From assembly GCA_016795385.1 (NCBI GenBank), contig JAEUHI010000002.1:1-64000 (forward strand): a stretch of 64,000 bases of DNA, in the 5' to 3' direction. This DNA comes from Verrucomicrobiales bacterium. Its GTDB lineage: Bacteria > Verrucomicrobiota > Verrucomicrobiia > Verrucomicrobiales > DEV007. The first letter of the stretch is position 1, and each line of letters starts with the position of its first letter. Shown here in pieces: positions 16,856 through 25,653 of this stretch. A program made the translations under genes and the position numbers. Under the pieces are notes generated by a model, which made no database searches, had not been told where the DNA came from, and saw only the letters and a list, made by a program, of their open reading frames with translations.

Positions 16856-17494
16856 ATGCCCCTCAACCAACCCGCCAAGACCGTGGAAATCGCCTGCCTG
16901 GACCTCGAGGGAGTCCTCGTCCCTGAAATTTGGATCAATGTCGCCCACAAAACGGGGATCGACGCGCTGCTCGCGACGACCCGCGACATTCCCGATTACG
17001 ACGTGCTGATGACGCAGCGTCTCCGCATCCTCGACGAGCACGGGCTGAAAATCGGCGACATCCAGGAAGTGATCGACGGCCTTGGTCCGCTCGAGGGTGC
17101 CGTCGATTTCCTCGAGTGGCTGAAGTCGGAATTCCAGGTCGTGATCCTTTCGGACACCTTCTACGAATTCGCGAAACCGCTCATGCGCCAGCTCGGCTGG
17201 CCGACCCTCTTCTGTCACAAGCTGGGCATCACCCCCGAAGGCCGTGTCGAGGCCTACCACCTGCGCATGCCCGACCAAAAGCGCGAGGCGGTGAAGCGTT
17301 TCCACGAGTTGAAGTTCAAGGTCATCGCCGCAGGCGACTCTTACAATGACACCAACATGCTCGGCGAGGCCGACCGTGGGATCCTCTTCTGCCCGCCGCA
17401 GAATGTGATCGACGAGTTTCCCCAGTTCCCCGTGGCGACGGATTACGAGCAGCTCCGCGCCGCCTTCCTCGAGGCCCGCGAGGCGATCCGCTGA
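16856..17494 (+). CDS. thrH: Phosphoserine phosphatase/homoserine phosphotransferase ThrH
   Basis: HAD-family enzyme that dephosphorylates phosphoserine and can pass the phosphate to homoserine, linking serine and threonine synthesis. The 212-residue protein has HAD motif I in CLDLEGVLVPE (here DLEG, as in ThrH, rather than DxDGT), motif II around ILSDTFYEF and motif IV in AAGDSYNDTNML. Start at ATG 16856 has a good ribosome-binding site (GGAAAGGG about 8 bases upstream), one of the few clear ones here. It diverges from ruvC. Confidence 0.88.
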   Translation: MPLNQPAKTVEIACLDLEGVLVPEIWINVAHKTGIDALLATTRDIPDYDVLMTQRLRILDEHGLKIGDIQEVIDGLGPLEGAVDFLEWLKSEFQVVILSDTFYEFAKPLMRQLGWPTLFCHKLGITPEGRVEAYHLRMPDQKREAVKRFHELKFKVIAAGDSYNDTNMLGEADRGILFCPPQNVIDEFPQFPVATDYEQLRAAFLEAREAIR

Positions 17495-17506
17495 GATTCG
17501 CGGGGG

Positions 17507-18085
17507 TCAATCCAGCCGCGTCTCGCGAAGCTGGAAACGGGCGTCGTATTGACCGCCCGCGTGCTTCCGGCAGCAGGGATAACACGCGACGCGACGACGC
17601 AGACGCCGCACCCGGTGGATCACCGCCTCGCACGCGGGGCAGGTGTAGGCGAATTTCTTCGCGTGACGCCGCGGTTGGAAATCGAGGGCGTGACATCGAT
17701 CCTCGCCGGGGATGCCGAGATCGTGACACGCCTGCCGCCATTCCGGACCGTGGGGCGCGATGCGTTTGCGACCGACCCGGGCGAAGGCCACGAGATGGGC
17801 GAGTTCATGGAGGAAGGTGTTGCGCAACTCCGCGTCGCGACGGTCTTCGGGCAGATCCTGAAGGCGCGGATTCAGCTCGATGATCCAGTCGCGGGCGAAG
17901 GCCCGGCCCGCCGCGGTCCGCATCCGGGGATTCCACAAAACCGACACGGCCTTCGCGAGCGTCTCCAGCCCGAGATCGCGCGCAAAACCGGCGGCGACCA
18001 GGGTGAGAGCCTCGTCGCGCCCCGAGCGGGGATGGCTCCAGAGCCGGGGCGGCGTGGCTCCGGCGGTTGCCTCGGAGTCCGCCAT
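17507..18085 (-). CDS. SprT-like zinc metalloprotease-domain protein
   Basis: A 192-residue protein with the SprT pattern: the HELAHLVAF zinc site (HExxH) near residue 105 followed by a GPEWRQACHDLG helix, and a C-terminal zinc ribbon (YTCPACEAV ... ACYPCC). SprT-domain proteins relate to the DNA-protein crosslink protease SPRTN; the bacterial function is mostly unknown. ATG 18085 (MADSEATAGATPP) is preferred to an upstream ATG that would run into cysE. It lies 4 bases downstream of the cysE stop, so the two are probably co-transcribed. Confidence 0.8.
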   Translation of the reverse strand: MADSEATAGATPPRLWSHPRSGRDEALTLVAAGFARDLGLETLAKAVSVLWNPRMRTAAGRAFARDWIIELNPRLQDLPEDRRDAELRNTFLHELAHLVAFARVGRKRIAPHGPEWRQACHDLGIPGEDRCHALDFQPRRHAKKFAYTCPACEAVIHRVRRLRRRVACYPCCRKHAGGQYDARFQLRETRLD

Positions 18086-18089
18086 GGTC

Positions 18090-19031
18090 TCAGGAGTCGC
18101 CCGGCTCACCGATCGGCTCGACCGCCTCGCCCGTGACCTTGTTGAAGAGGCTGAGCTGCTCGCCCACGTTCGTGACAAAGGAATCGGCCGGCACGCTCTC
18201 GCGGAGGAAGACGTTCGCCCCGATCGTCGAGCGCGCCCCGATCGTCGTTTTGCCCCCGAGCACGGTGGCGTGGGGATAAATGACGACGTGGTCCTCGACG
18301 TTCGGATGGCGTTTGTTGCCTTTCACGATGCGGCCGTTCTCGTCCTTCGGGAAATTGCGCGCCCCGAGGGTGACACCATGATAGAGCTTCACGTAGTTCC
18401 CGATGACGCAGGTCTCGCCAATGACGACGCCGGTGCCGTGATCGATGAAGAAATGTGATCCGATCGTCGCCCCGGGATGGATGTCGATACCGGTCAGGTT
18501 GTGGGCGTATTCCGTCATGATCCGGGGAATCAACGGCACATCGAGCTCGTAGAGGCAGTGGGCGCAGCGCTGGATCGCGATGGCTTCGATGCACGGGTAG
18601 GCGAGGATGATCTCGTCGAAATTCTTCGCCGCGGGATCGCCCTCGTAGGCCGCCTCGACGTCGGTCTGGAGCAGCTCGCGCAGGCGCGGCAGCTTGCCGA
18701 GAAATTCGCAGACGAGATCGCGGGCCTGTTGGTCGAGGCCGTTGTGGTGCTCGCCCGTCTCGTCGTCGCGGAGGCGCAGGGTCTTCGCCACCTCGGTGCG
18801 GAGCACGTCGACGAGATGGGCGATGCGCTCTCCCGTGATCATTTCCAGCTCGTCCGCCGGGATCGGTTCCTCGTCGTGGTAACCGGGGAAAAGGACCTGG
18901 AGCAGCTTCACACACACGTCCGTGATGGCGCGTTTCGACGGCAGGTTGCCGCTGTCGAGGCGATTGATGCCCCCGACCCGGTGATACGAGTCGAGAAGTG
19001 AGTCGATAATCCGTCGCTGGGCGCAGTCCAT
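18090..19031 (-). CDS. cysE: Serine O-acetyltransferase, EpsC-type
   Basis: Makes O-acetylserine from serine and acetyl-CoA, the first step of cysteine synthesis. The 313-residue length and N-terminal alpha domain match the longer EpsC/SAT form. The left-handed beta-helix is clear: GIDIHPGATIGSHFFIDHG, GVVIGETCVIGNYVKLYHGVTLGA, HPNVEDHVVIYPHATVLGG and TTIGARSTIGANVFL, with catalytic His in IDHGTG. It diverges from the amidase. A 20-bp inverted repeat (GAGCGT ... ACGCTC, 19035-19054) sits just upstream of the start and could be an operator. Confidence 0.9.
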   Translation of the reverse strand: MDCAQRRIIDSLLDSYHRVGGINRLDSGNLPSKRAITDVCVKLLQVLFPGYHDEEPIPADELEMITGERIAHLVDVLRTEVAKTLRLRDDETGEHHNGLDQQARDLVCEFLGKLPRLRELLQTDVEAAYEGDPAAKNFDEIILAYPCIEAIAIQRCAHCLYELDVPLIPRIMTEYAHNLTGIDIHPGATIGSHFFIDHGTGVVIGETCVIGNYVKLYHGVTLGARNFPKDENGRIVKGNKRHPNVEDHVVIYPHATVLGGKTTIGARSTIGANVFLRESVPADSFVTNVGEQLSLFNKVTGEAVEPIGEPGDS

Positions 19032-19130
19032 GGAGAGCGTGAAGGTATACGCTCAGACGCGGTTTCCAAGGGGAAGCTTGCATCCTTTTCTCAACGCTGG
19101 ACACCCCGCCGTCCTGTGAAACACTGCCCC

Positions 19131-20705
19131 ATGCGGTCGATCCTGCCCTTCGTCCTTCTCGCCTGCCTCCTCGCCGGATGCGAACGCTCCGCTCCCGTGC
19201 CGGTCGCGGGTCCGCCGAATCTCCCCCGGCTCCGCGAGCTCGATTTTTCGCCCTTTGCCGAATCACTCGACGGGATCGGCTCGCGCCGCCTTGCAAAGAT
19301 CGATCGTCTTGTCGCTCCGATGACCATTCCCGCAGTGCAGGAGGCCTTGGTGAAAGGCGAACTCAGCTCCGAGGAACTTACCCTCTGCTTCCTCGACCGC
19401 ATCCGCCGTCACGACGAGACCCTCCGGAGCTATCTCGAGCTCAATCCCCGCGCCCTCGATGAAGCCCGTGAGGCCGATCGGCTCCGCGCCGCGGGCGAGG
19501 TGAAAGGCCCGCTCCACGGCATCCCTCTCAGCATCAAGGACAACCTCGCCACCGCCGCGCCCATGCACACCACCGCCGGAGCCGAGATCCTCCTCGACCA
19601 TATCGCCCCGGCCGATGCGAAGGTCGTGCAACACCTCCGCGAGGCCGGAGCCGTGATCCTCGGCAAGGCGAGCCTCTCCGAACTCGCCGGATCGCTCACC
19701 ACCGAACCTCCCGGCTACAACGCGATCAGCGGCCTGGGCGTGAATCCCTATCGCGCCAACCTGCCCGTCTCCGGATCGAGCAGCGGCTCGGCCATCGCCA
19801 CGAGCGCGCGTCTCGCCATGGTCAGCGTCGGCACGGAGACTTCGGGCTCGCTGCTTTCCCCCGGTGCGAGCAACGGCGTCGTCGCGATGAAACCGAGTCA
19901 CGGTCTCGTCAGCGGTGAAGGCATCGTGCCGCTGATCCGCTTCCAGGATTCCGCTGGACCGATCGCCCGCACCGTCACCGATGCGGCGATCCTCCTCGGG
20001 GCGATCGATGAGACGGAGACCGACTACGCCGCGTCCCTCGATGCGAAAGCCCTCGAAGGAATCGCCGTTGGTGTCCTGCGCAAGGCCATCCTCGACGAGG
20101 AAACGAACGCCGCCTTCTGGCTGACTCGCATCGACGAAGGCCTCGCCCGTGCCGGAGCGAAAGCCAAGGACCTCGACGAGACCTTCGCGGAGAAACCCGA
20201 GCTTCTTCCCGTGATTTTTCTCGGCCTTTCCTGCGACACGCTTCCCTACCTGACCGCAGCCGGAGCCCCCGTGAAAACCGTCGCCGAGCTCCAGGCCTAC
20301 AACGAGGCCGATCCGGCCCGCCGCATTCCGCGCGGACAAAACATGGTCGATCTCGCTGTCCGGGTCCTCGGAGCGATCCGCGAGGACACGGGCGTGACGG
20401 AGGGTGGCATGGATCAACTCTACGAAGAAGCCGCCCTCCACGTGCGCGAGGGAATGGCCGCGATCCTCGCGCGGACCTTCGCGGAGAACGAGGTGGATTT
20501 GTTAGTGAGTCTTGCGAACCAACATTCCATGCTTTACGCGACCGCCGGTTATCCCGCCATCACCGTGCCGCTCGGACTCGATGAGACGGGCGCGCCCAAC
20601 GGAGTCACCCTCATCGCCCGACCCGGCGAGGATGCGAAGCTGCTGGCGTATGCCTACGCCTTCGAACAAGCGACGGTGTATCGGGTGGAGCCGGAGATGG
20701 ACTGA
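19131..20705 (+). CDS. Amidase-signature lipoprotein
   Basis: A 524-residue amidase of the amidase-signature family, tethered to a membrane by a lipobox (LLACLLAGC, Cys near residue 17). ATG 19131 opens this lipoprotein signal; an in-frame start 15 bases upstream is less likely. The Ser-cisSer-Lys triad is visible: Lys in PLSIKDNLAT, Ser in VSGSSSGSA, and the nucleophile Ser in VGTETSGSLLSP. Substrate (peptide-amide, aryl or cell-wall-derived amide) cannot be told. It diverges from cysE and converges with the second toxin-antitoxin module. Confidence 0.85.
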   Translation: MRSILPFVLLACLLAGCERSAPVPVAGPPNLPRLRELDFSPFAESLDGIGSRRLAKIDRLVAPMTIPAVQEALVKGELSSEELTLCFLDRIRRHDETLRSYLELNPRALDEAREADRLRAAGEVKGPLHGIPLSIKDNLATAAPMHTTAGAEILLDHIAPADAKVVQHLREAGAVILGKASLSELAGSLTTEPPGYNAISGLGVNPYRANLPVSGSSSGSAIATSARLAMVSVGTETSGSLLSPGASNGVVAMKPSHGLVSGEGIVPLIRFQDSAGPIARTVTDAAILLGAIDETETDYAASLDAKALEGIAVGVLRKAILDEETNAAFWLTRIDEGLARAGAKAKDLDETFAEKPELLPVIFLGLSCDTLPYLTAAGAPVKTVAELQAYNEADPARRIPRGQNMVDLAVRVLGAIREDTGVTEGGMDQLYEEAALHVREGMAAILARTFAENEVDLLVSLANQHSMLYATAGYPAITVPLGLDETGAPNGVTLIARPGEDAKLLAYAYAFEQATVYRVEPEMD

Positions 20706-20756
20706 CGAAATCGCCACTGCGGACGGGAATGCCCGCGCTCGATCGTGACGGATCTC

Positions 20757-21197
20757 TCAAGTCGTTTCGAGCGGGTTCACGACTTCGAGGAAACGAAATT
20801 TCAGAAAATCCGTGTCGGCACTGTAGAGACGCTTCACCCCGTGTTGGTGGAGAATCGCCGCGAGGTGCGCGTCGGGCACGAGATTGCCGCGCACCACGAC
20901 CCCCTTCGTCGCCATTTCGTAATGGGAGAGGAAATCTTCCTGCTCCCCGATGAGACAGACGCGCGGCAGGTTCATGAGTTGGCGCAGATTTGACCAAGCC
21001 GTCTCGGAGGAAAGCGGACGTTCGAAGATGGAGGGATGCGTCGCGATGCGAAGGTAAGCGAAGATCGTCGGCCAAGTCAGGCAAAACAGATCGGAGTCGG
21101 CGGCACGCTCCATCACGAACGCTCGAGCCGCCGCGTGCTCCCGACAGCCGGAGTTGCTCGCGTAGAGCAGCAGGTTCGCGTCGATGGAATAGCTCAT
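20757..21197 (-). CDS. PIN-domain toxin (second module)
   Basis: A 146-residue PIN-domain RNase: MSYSIDANLLLYASN carries the first conserved Asp, the middle segment LTWPTIFAYLRIATHP is typical of the VapC subgroup with WPT, and NLVPDAHLAAI and YSADTDFLKF hold the remaining acids. ATG 21197 overlaps the upstream antitoxin stop by 4 bases. It is unrelated in sequence to the first module at 8327, so the two were probably gained separately. Confidence 0.88.
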   Translation of the reverse strand: MSYSIDANLLLYASNSGCREHAAARAFVMERAADSDLFCLTWPTIFAYLRIATHPSIFERPLSSETAWSNLRQLMNLPRVCLIGEQEDFLSHYEMATKGVVVRGNLVPDAHLAAILHQHGVKRLYSADTDFLKFRFLEVVNPLETT

Positions 21198-21427
21198 TCA
21201 CCGAGGGCCCTGTAGAGGGAATCCTTGTCGGCGAGATCGACCTTCGCCCCCATGTCCGCCACGTTCCAATCCAGTGCGGGTGACCCGACCCTGCGACGAG
21301 CCTCCCGCTCACGCAACGCCTCGGCAAGGAGTCGGGAAGCGAGCTCACCCAGAGATACCTTCTCCACTTTTTGAAGCCGCTTCAATCCATCCAGGACAGG
21401 CTTGTCGAGGTCTAGGGTGGTTCTCAT
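21194..21427 (-). CDS. VapB-type antitoxin (ribbon-helix-helix-like)
   Basis: A 77-residue protein. The N-terminus MRTTLDLDKPVLDGLKRLQ fits a ribbon-helix-helix DNA-binding antitoxin, and SLGELASRLLAEALRERE the following helix; the acidic C-terminus (WNVADMGAKVDLADKD) would bind the toxin. The start at ATG 21427 follows the family; an earlier in-frame start would run across the palindrome. First gene of the module, overlapping the toxin by 4 bases. No Shine-Dalgarno sequence is seen. Confidence 0.85.
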   Translation of the reverse strand: MRTTLDLDKPVLDGLKRLQKVEKVSLGELASRLLAEALREREARRRVGSPALDWNVADMGAKVDLADKDSLYRALGE

Positions 21428-21428
21428 G

Positions 21429-21459
21429 CATCTGATGTTCCCATTTAAAACATCAGATG
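21429..21459. promoter_or_regulatory. Palindromic operator candidate of the second toxin-antitoxin module
   Basis: CATCTGATGTT (21429-21439) and its perfect complement AACATCAGATG (21449-21459) flank a 9-bp AT-rich centre, one base upstream of the antitoxin ATG. Ribbon-helix-helix antitoxins commonly bind such sites to repress themselves; the centre is A/T-rich enough to hold a -10 element. Confidence 0.7.
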
Positions 21460-21660
21460 TCAAGGTAGAGGGAAGAAACGGCGCCACCCTCATTTACCGT
21501 CCCGGTGATGATACAATGGTACTCGTGTTCGGCCGTGCTTTCGGGAAGCGACGAGGTATCGTTCTGACCCGGAGATTGTGCGACAATGAGGTGGCTTGGG
21601 TCCCGCTTTCGAGTTGATCGTCCCTGCTGGAATGCCCCCGGAAATGTGGGAGAATCGGCC

Positions 21661-24600
21661 ATGCGGAAATTCCCCCTGCTCTTCGCCCTTCTTTCCCTCA
21701 CTCCGGCCCTCCCGGGCGCGGAGCTGCCCTTGATCTTTTCGGATGATTTTTCGAAAGGCGCCGAAGGTTGGACTCCTACCGACGCGAAAGCATGGAAGAT
21801 CACCGAAGCCGACGGCAATCCCGCCTTCGAAATCCTCGGCGGATCGAAGTACACCCCACCCCACCGCAGTCCGGTCAACATCGCGATCCGCGAAGGAGGC
21901 GTTGTCGGCGACTTCGTCTTCACCGCCCGCGTCATGACGAAACAGACTTCGCGCGGTCACCGTGACATGTGCGTCGTCTTCGGCTACCAAGATCCGGCGA
22001 ATTTCTACTACGTCCACCTCGGCGAAAAGACCGACCCGCATTCAAACCAGATCTTCCTCGTCAACAACGCCCCGCGCGTCGCCATTTCCGAGCAGGCCAG
22101 CGAGGGCACGCCTTGGAAAGACGCCACCTGGCACCGGGTGAAGATCGTCCGCACCGTGGCGACGGGCCTCATCGAGATCTATTTCGACGACATGGAGACG
22201 CCCACCCACGTCGCCCACGACAAGACCTTCGCCTGGGGTCGCATCGGCATCGGCACCTTCGATGACAAGGGGCTGTGGGACGACGTCGAGGTCCGCGGGG
22301 TCGCGGTCGAGCCGCCCGTGGCGGTTGTGTCAGGAGGCCACCCCGATCCCAAGGGACTCACCTACACGAAGTGGACGCCCGGATTCCAGGTACCCGATCC
22401 CGTCGCGATCAGCTTCGATCCCCAGGGTCGCGCCTACGTCACCCAGACGATGCGCCGCAAGGCCAACGACCTCGACATCCGCGACAACACCGACTGGATC
22501 CCGAATGATCTCAGCTTCACCTCACCGGAGGACAAGGAGGCTTTCTACCGCAAGCAGTTCACGCCCGAAAACAGCGCCCTCAACGTGAAGCGGGTCAAGG
22601 ACTTCACCGGCGACGGGATCCACGACGTGCGCGACCTCACCGCCTTGAGCGAGCGCGTCCACCTCATCGAGGACACCGACGGCGACGGACTCGCCGACTC
22701 CACGAAGATCTACGCCGAGCAGCTCGACCACCTCATCGGCGGCGTCGCCGGCGGGGTGCTCTGGCACGAGGGCGAGGTCTTCGTCTGTCCCGTGCCCGAA
22801 CTCGTGAAGTTCCGCGACACGGACGGCGACGGCAAGGCGGACGAAAAGAAGGTGGTCGTGTCAGGATTCGGCGCCCACCTCGCTTATGCCGGCCACGACA
22901 TGCATGGGCTCTTTCTTGGTCCCGATGGACGCGTCTACTGGTCGATCGGCGACAAGGGCATCCGCGTGAAGACCCCCGAGGGACTCGACTACCGCTTCCC
23001 CCACCAGGGCGGCCTGATGCGCTGCGAGCCCGATGGGTCGAACTTCGAGGTCTTCGCCCACGGCCAGCGCAACATCCAGGAGATCAGCTTCGACCAATAC
23101 GGCAACTTCTTCGGGGTCGACAACGACGCCGACTTCGAGGGCGAAAAGGAGCGCCTCGTCTTCATCGAACAATACGGCGACCTCGGCTGGCGTTCGCACT
23201 GGCAATACCTGCGCGACGACTACAACCCGTGGGACGACGACCTCATGCACAAACCCTGGCACGAGGCCCAGCCCCGCTGGTTCACCCCGACAATCGCGAA
23301 CTACGAAAACGGCCCCGCGGGCTTCAAGTTCAATCCCGGCACCGGCCTCGGTCCGGAGTATGAGAACTACTTCTTCCTCACAAGCGCCCCGAACGGCCAG
23401 CAGTGGGCCTTCCGCATCGAGCCGGAAAACGATTCGTGGGCGATGCGCGACGATCACCGCATCGGCGACGGCATCCCGATCGTGGGGCTCCAGTTCTCGC
23501 CCGACGGCGACCTCTGCGGCGTCGACTGGGGCGGCGGGTATCCGATGAACGAAAAAGGCGCGATCTGGCGCATCGATGTGGCGACGGAGAAACAGCATCC
23601 GCTGCGCGGGGAAACGAAGAAACTCATCGCCGCGGACTTCGGCAAAGAGGGTCTGGTCGAGCTCTCCACCCTCTTGGGTCATGCGGACCAGCGGGTGCGG
23701 ATGAAGGCACAGTTTGAATTGGTGAAGCGCGACGCCCTTGCCGAACTGGAGGCGGTCGCCGCGAAAGTCGAGGCCCCGCAGTTCGCCCGCATCCATGCGA
23801 TCTGGGGGATCGGGCAACTCCTCCGGCAGGAAAGGGCGGAGGACGCGACGCTTGCCACACTCTTCGGCGATCCCGATCCCGAAGTCCGCGCCCAGGCGAT
23901 CCGGACGGTGACGGATCGTTATGGACGTTTGTTAGGACTCGATGTCATTCCCGCTCCCACCGGCGACAGCCACGCCCTCACCGCCGCTCTCACGCCCCTG
24001 CTGGAGGATCCCTCGCAACGCGTCCGCATTCAGGCCCTTCTTGGCCTCGGCCGCCTCCGCGATGCTGCGGCAACGGAGTCGATCGTCAAACTGCTCGCCC
24101 GCAAGGAACACGTCGTGAGCCTGACCGCCCTCCGCCACGCCGGGACCACCGCCCTCGCCGGATCCGCGCCGACGGAGCGTCTTGCCGCCCTCGCGAAACA
24201 CGATTCGCTCTTCGTCCGCACCTGCGCCTCGCTCGCGCTCGGCCGCCGCAGCGATCCCGCGATCGCCGCCTTCCTCGACGATGCCGACGCCATCCTCGCC
24301 GCCGATGTCGCCCGCGCCATCCATGATGATTGGATGGTCCCGGACGCCCTTGAGGATCTCGCCGCCCGCCTCGGCAAACACCGCGATCACGAAGGGTTCA
24401 CGCGTCGCGCCCTCAACGCCAACCACCGCCTCGGCACCGCCGAAGCCGCGGCCCGCGTCGTCGCCTTCGTCGCCGCCGGGGAAGCCCCGCAGCCCCTCAT
24501 CGAAGCCGGACTCGAGTCGCTCGTGCACTGGACGAAACCGCGCGACCTCGATCTCGTCGTCGGCCAATACCGTCCCCTCGCCGAACGCGATCCCGCGGTC

Positions 24601-25635
24601 CTCGCCGCGGCTCTGAAGCCGCATCTCGACGAACTGCTCACCGCCAAAGTTTCTAAAGTCCGCTCCACCGCGATGGAACTCGCCGTCTCGCTGAAGCTCC
24701 CCATCGCGAACGAGACCCTTCTCGCCGTTTTCAACAATCCCGACGCCGAGGGACCTCTCCGCGCCACCGCCCTGCGTTCCCTCGCCGCCCAGGAGGCACC
24801 CGGGCTCGACGATCTCGTCGGCGACGCCCTCGCTGCGAAGGACGACGCCCTCCGCATCGCGGGACTCGACCTGCTCGCGAAACGGGATCCTGACCAAGCC
24901 ACCACCGAGATCACCCGCCGCCTCGAATCGAAGTCCTCCGTCACGGTGAAACAGCACGCGGTCCGCACCCTGCCGGCAGTGAAGGCGGCCGAGCCCATGC
25001 TCGCCCTTTTCGCGAAGCTCGAGGCGGGCAAGATCGAGCCGGCCCTGCAGCTCGACGTCTTCGAGGCGGCGAAGGATCCCGTCTTTGCCGACCACCCCAA
25101 GCTCGCCGCGGCCGTGCTTTCGATGGAGACGGGCTGGCAGACCGCCGCCTCGGCGGATCCGCTCGCGCCCTTCCGCCTCGCCCTCGAGGGTGGCGATCCG
25201 GCGCGGGGAAAATCCGTCCTTCTCAACCACCCTGCCGCCCAATGCACCGCCTGCCACAAGATCGCCGACGGGGCGGGCAGCAACGTGGGCCCCAACCTGA
25301 AGGACATCGGCAAGAAGAAGGACCGACTTTATCTTCTCCAAAGCCTCGTCGATCCGCAATCCGTCGTCGCCCCCGGCTACGGCAACATCGCCCTGACGAT
25401 GAAGGACGGCAGCTCGATCGCCGGGCAGTTCCTCGCCGAAAAGAACGGCAAGGTCTCTCTTCGCGACGCCGAAGGAAAGGAGATCGTCGTCGCGTCCGAC
25501 ACCATCCAAGAGCGCACCCCGGTGATCTCGACGATGCCGCCGATGGGGTTCATCCTGCAAAAGAGCGAGATCCGCGATGTCGTGGCGTATCTGGCGGGAT
25601 TGAAGGGGACCGCGAAGAAAAGCACCGGCCACTGA
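21661..25635 (+). CDS. Secreted PVC-type haem-binding protein: LamG-like + propeller + HEAT + CxxCH
   Basis: A 1324-residue exported protein. ATG 21661 opens a signal peptide (MRKFPLLFALLSLTPALPGA). Domains in order: a LamG/DUF1080-like sandwich (about 22-215); a glucose-sorbosone-dehydrogenase-like six-bladed propeller with the PVC-type opening PDPVAISFDPQGRAYVTQTMRR (about 240-640) and calcium-loop-like repeats such as DTDGDGLADSTK and DTDGDGKADEKK; HEAT repeats (about 660-1160); and a cytochrome-c-like domain with CTACH (Cys1195, Cys1198, His1199) and a probable axial Met in MPPMGF near 1300. Such proteins are a hallmark of Planctomycetota and Verrucomicrobiota and are thought to oxidise sugars and pass electrons to the haem; this is inference. 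Confidence 0.85.
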   Translation: MRKFPLLFALLSLTPALPGAELPLIFSDDFSKGAEGWTPTDAKAWKITEADGNPAFEILGGSKYTPPHRSPVNIAIREGGVVGDFVFTARVMTKQTSRGHRDMCVVFGYQDPANFYYVHLGEKTDPHSNQIFLVNNAPRVAISEQASEGTPWKDATWHRVKIVRTVATGLIEIYFDDMETPTHVAHDKTFAWGRIGIGTFDDKGLWDDVEVRGVAVEPPVAVVSGGHPDPKGLTYTKWTPGFQVPDPVAISFDPQGRAYVTQTMRRKANDLDIRDNTDWIPNDLSFTSPEDKEAFYRKQFTPENSALNVKRVKDFTGDGIHDVRDLTALSERVHLIEDTDGDGLADSTKIYAEQLDHLIGGVAGGVLWHEGEVFVCPVPELVKFRDTDGDGKADEKKVVVSGFGAHLAYAGHDMHGLFLGPDGRVYWSIGDKGIRVKTPEGLDYRFPHQGGLMRCEPDGSNFEVFAHGQRNIQEISFDQYGNFFGVDNDADFEGEKERLVFIEQYGDLGWRSHWQYLRDDYNPWDDDLMHKPWHEAQPRWFTPTIANYENGPAGFKFNPGTGLGPEYENYFFLTSAPNGQQWAFRIEPENDSWAMRDDHRIGDGIPIVGLQFSPDGDLCGVDWGGGYPMNEKGAIWRIDVATEKQHPLRGETKKLIAADFGKEGLVELSTLLGHADQRVRMKAQFELVKRDALAELEAVAAKVEAPQFARIHAIWGIGQLLRQERAEDATLATLFGDPDPEVRAQAIRTVTDRYGRLLGLDVIPAPTGDSHALTAALTPLLEDPSQRVRIQALLGLGRLRDAAATESIVKLLARKEHVVSLTALRHAGTTALAGSAPTERLAALAKHDSLFVRTCASLALGRRSDPAIAAFLDDADAILAADVARAIHDDWMVPDALEDLAARLGKHRDHEGFTRRALNANHRLGTAEAAARVVAFVAAGEAPQPLIEAGLESLVHWTKPRDLDLVVGQYRPLAERDPAVLAAALKPHLDELLTAKVSKVRSTAMELAVSLKLPIANETLLAVFNNPDAEGPLRATALRSLAAQEAPGLDDLVGDALAAKDDALRIAGLDLLAKRDPDQATTEITRRLESKSSVTVKQHAVRTLPAVKAAEPMLALFAKLEAGKIEPALQLDVFEAAKDPVFADHPKLAAAVLSMETGWQTAASADPLAPFRLALEGGDPARGKSVLLNHPAAQCTACHKIADGAGSNVGPNLKDIGKKKDRLYLLQSLVDPQSVVAPGYGNIALTMKDGSSIAGQFLAEKNGKVSLRDAEGKEIVVASDTIQERTPVISTMPPMGFILQKSEIRDVVAYLAGLKGTAKKSTGH

Positions 25636-25653
25636 CGAGCCTTTCCCCGCGCC

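Noticed and set aside
16225..17305. Long extension of the DUF2868 gene upstream across ruvC and thrH
   Set aside because: That frame is only the shadow of ruvC and thrH; the protein fold begins at ATG 16219.
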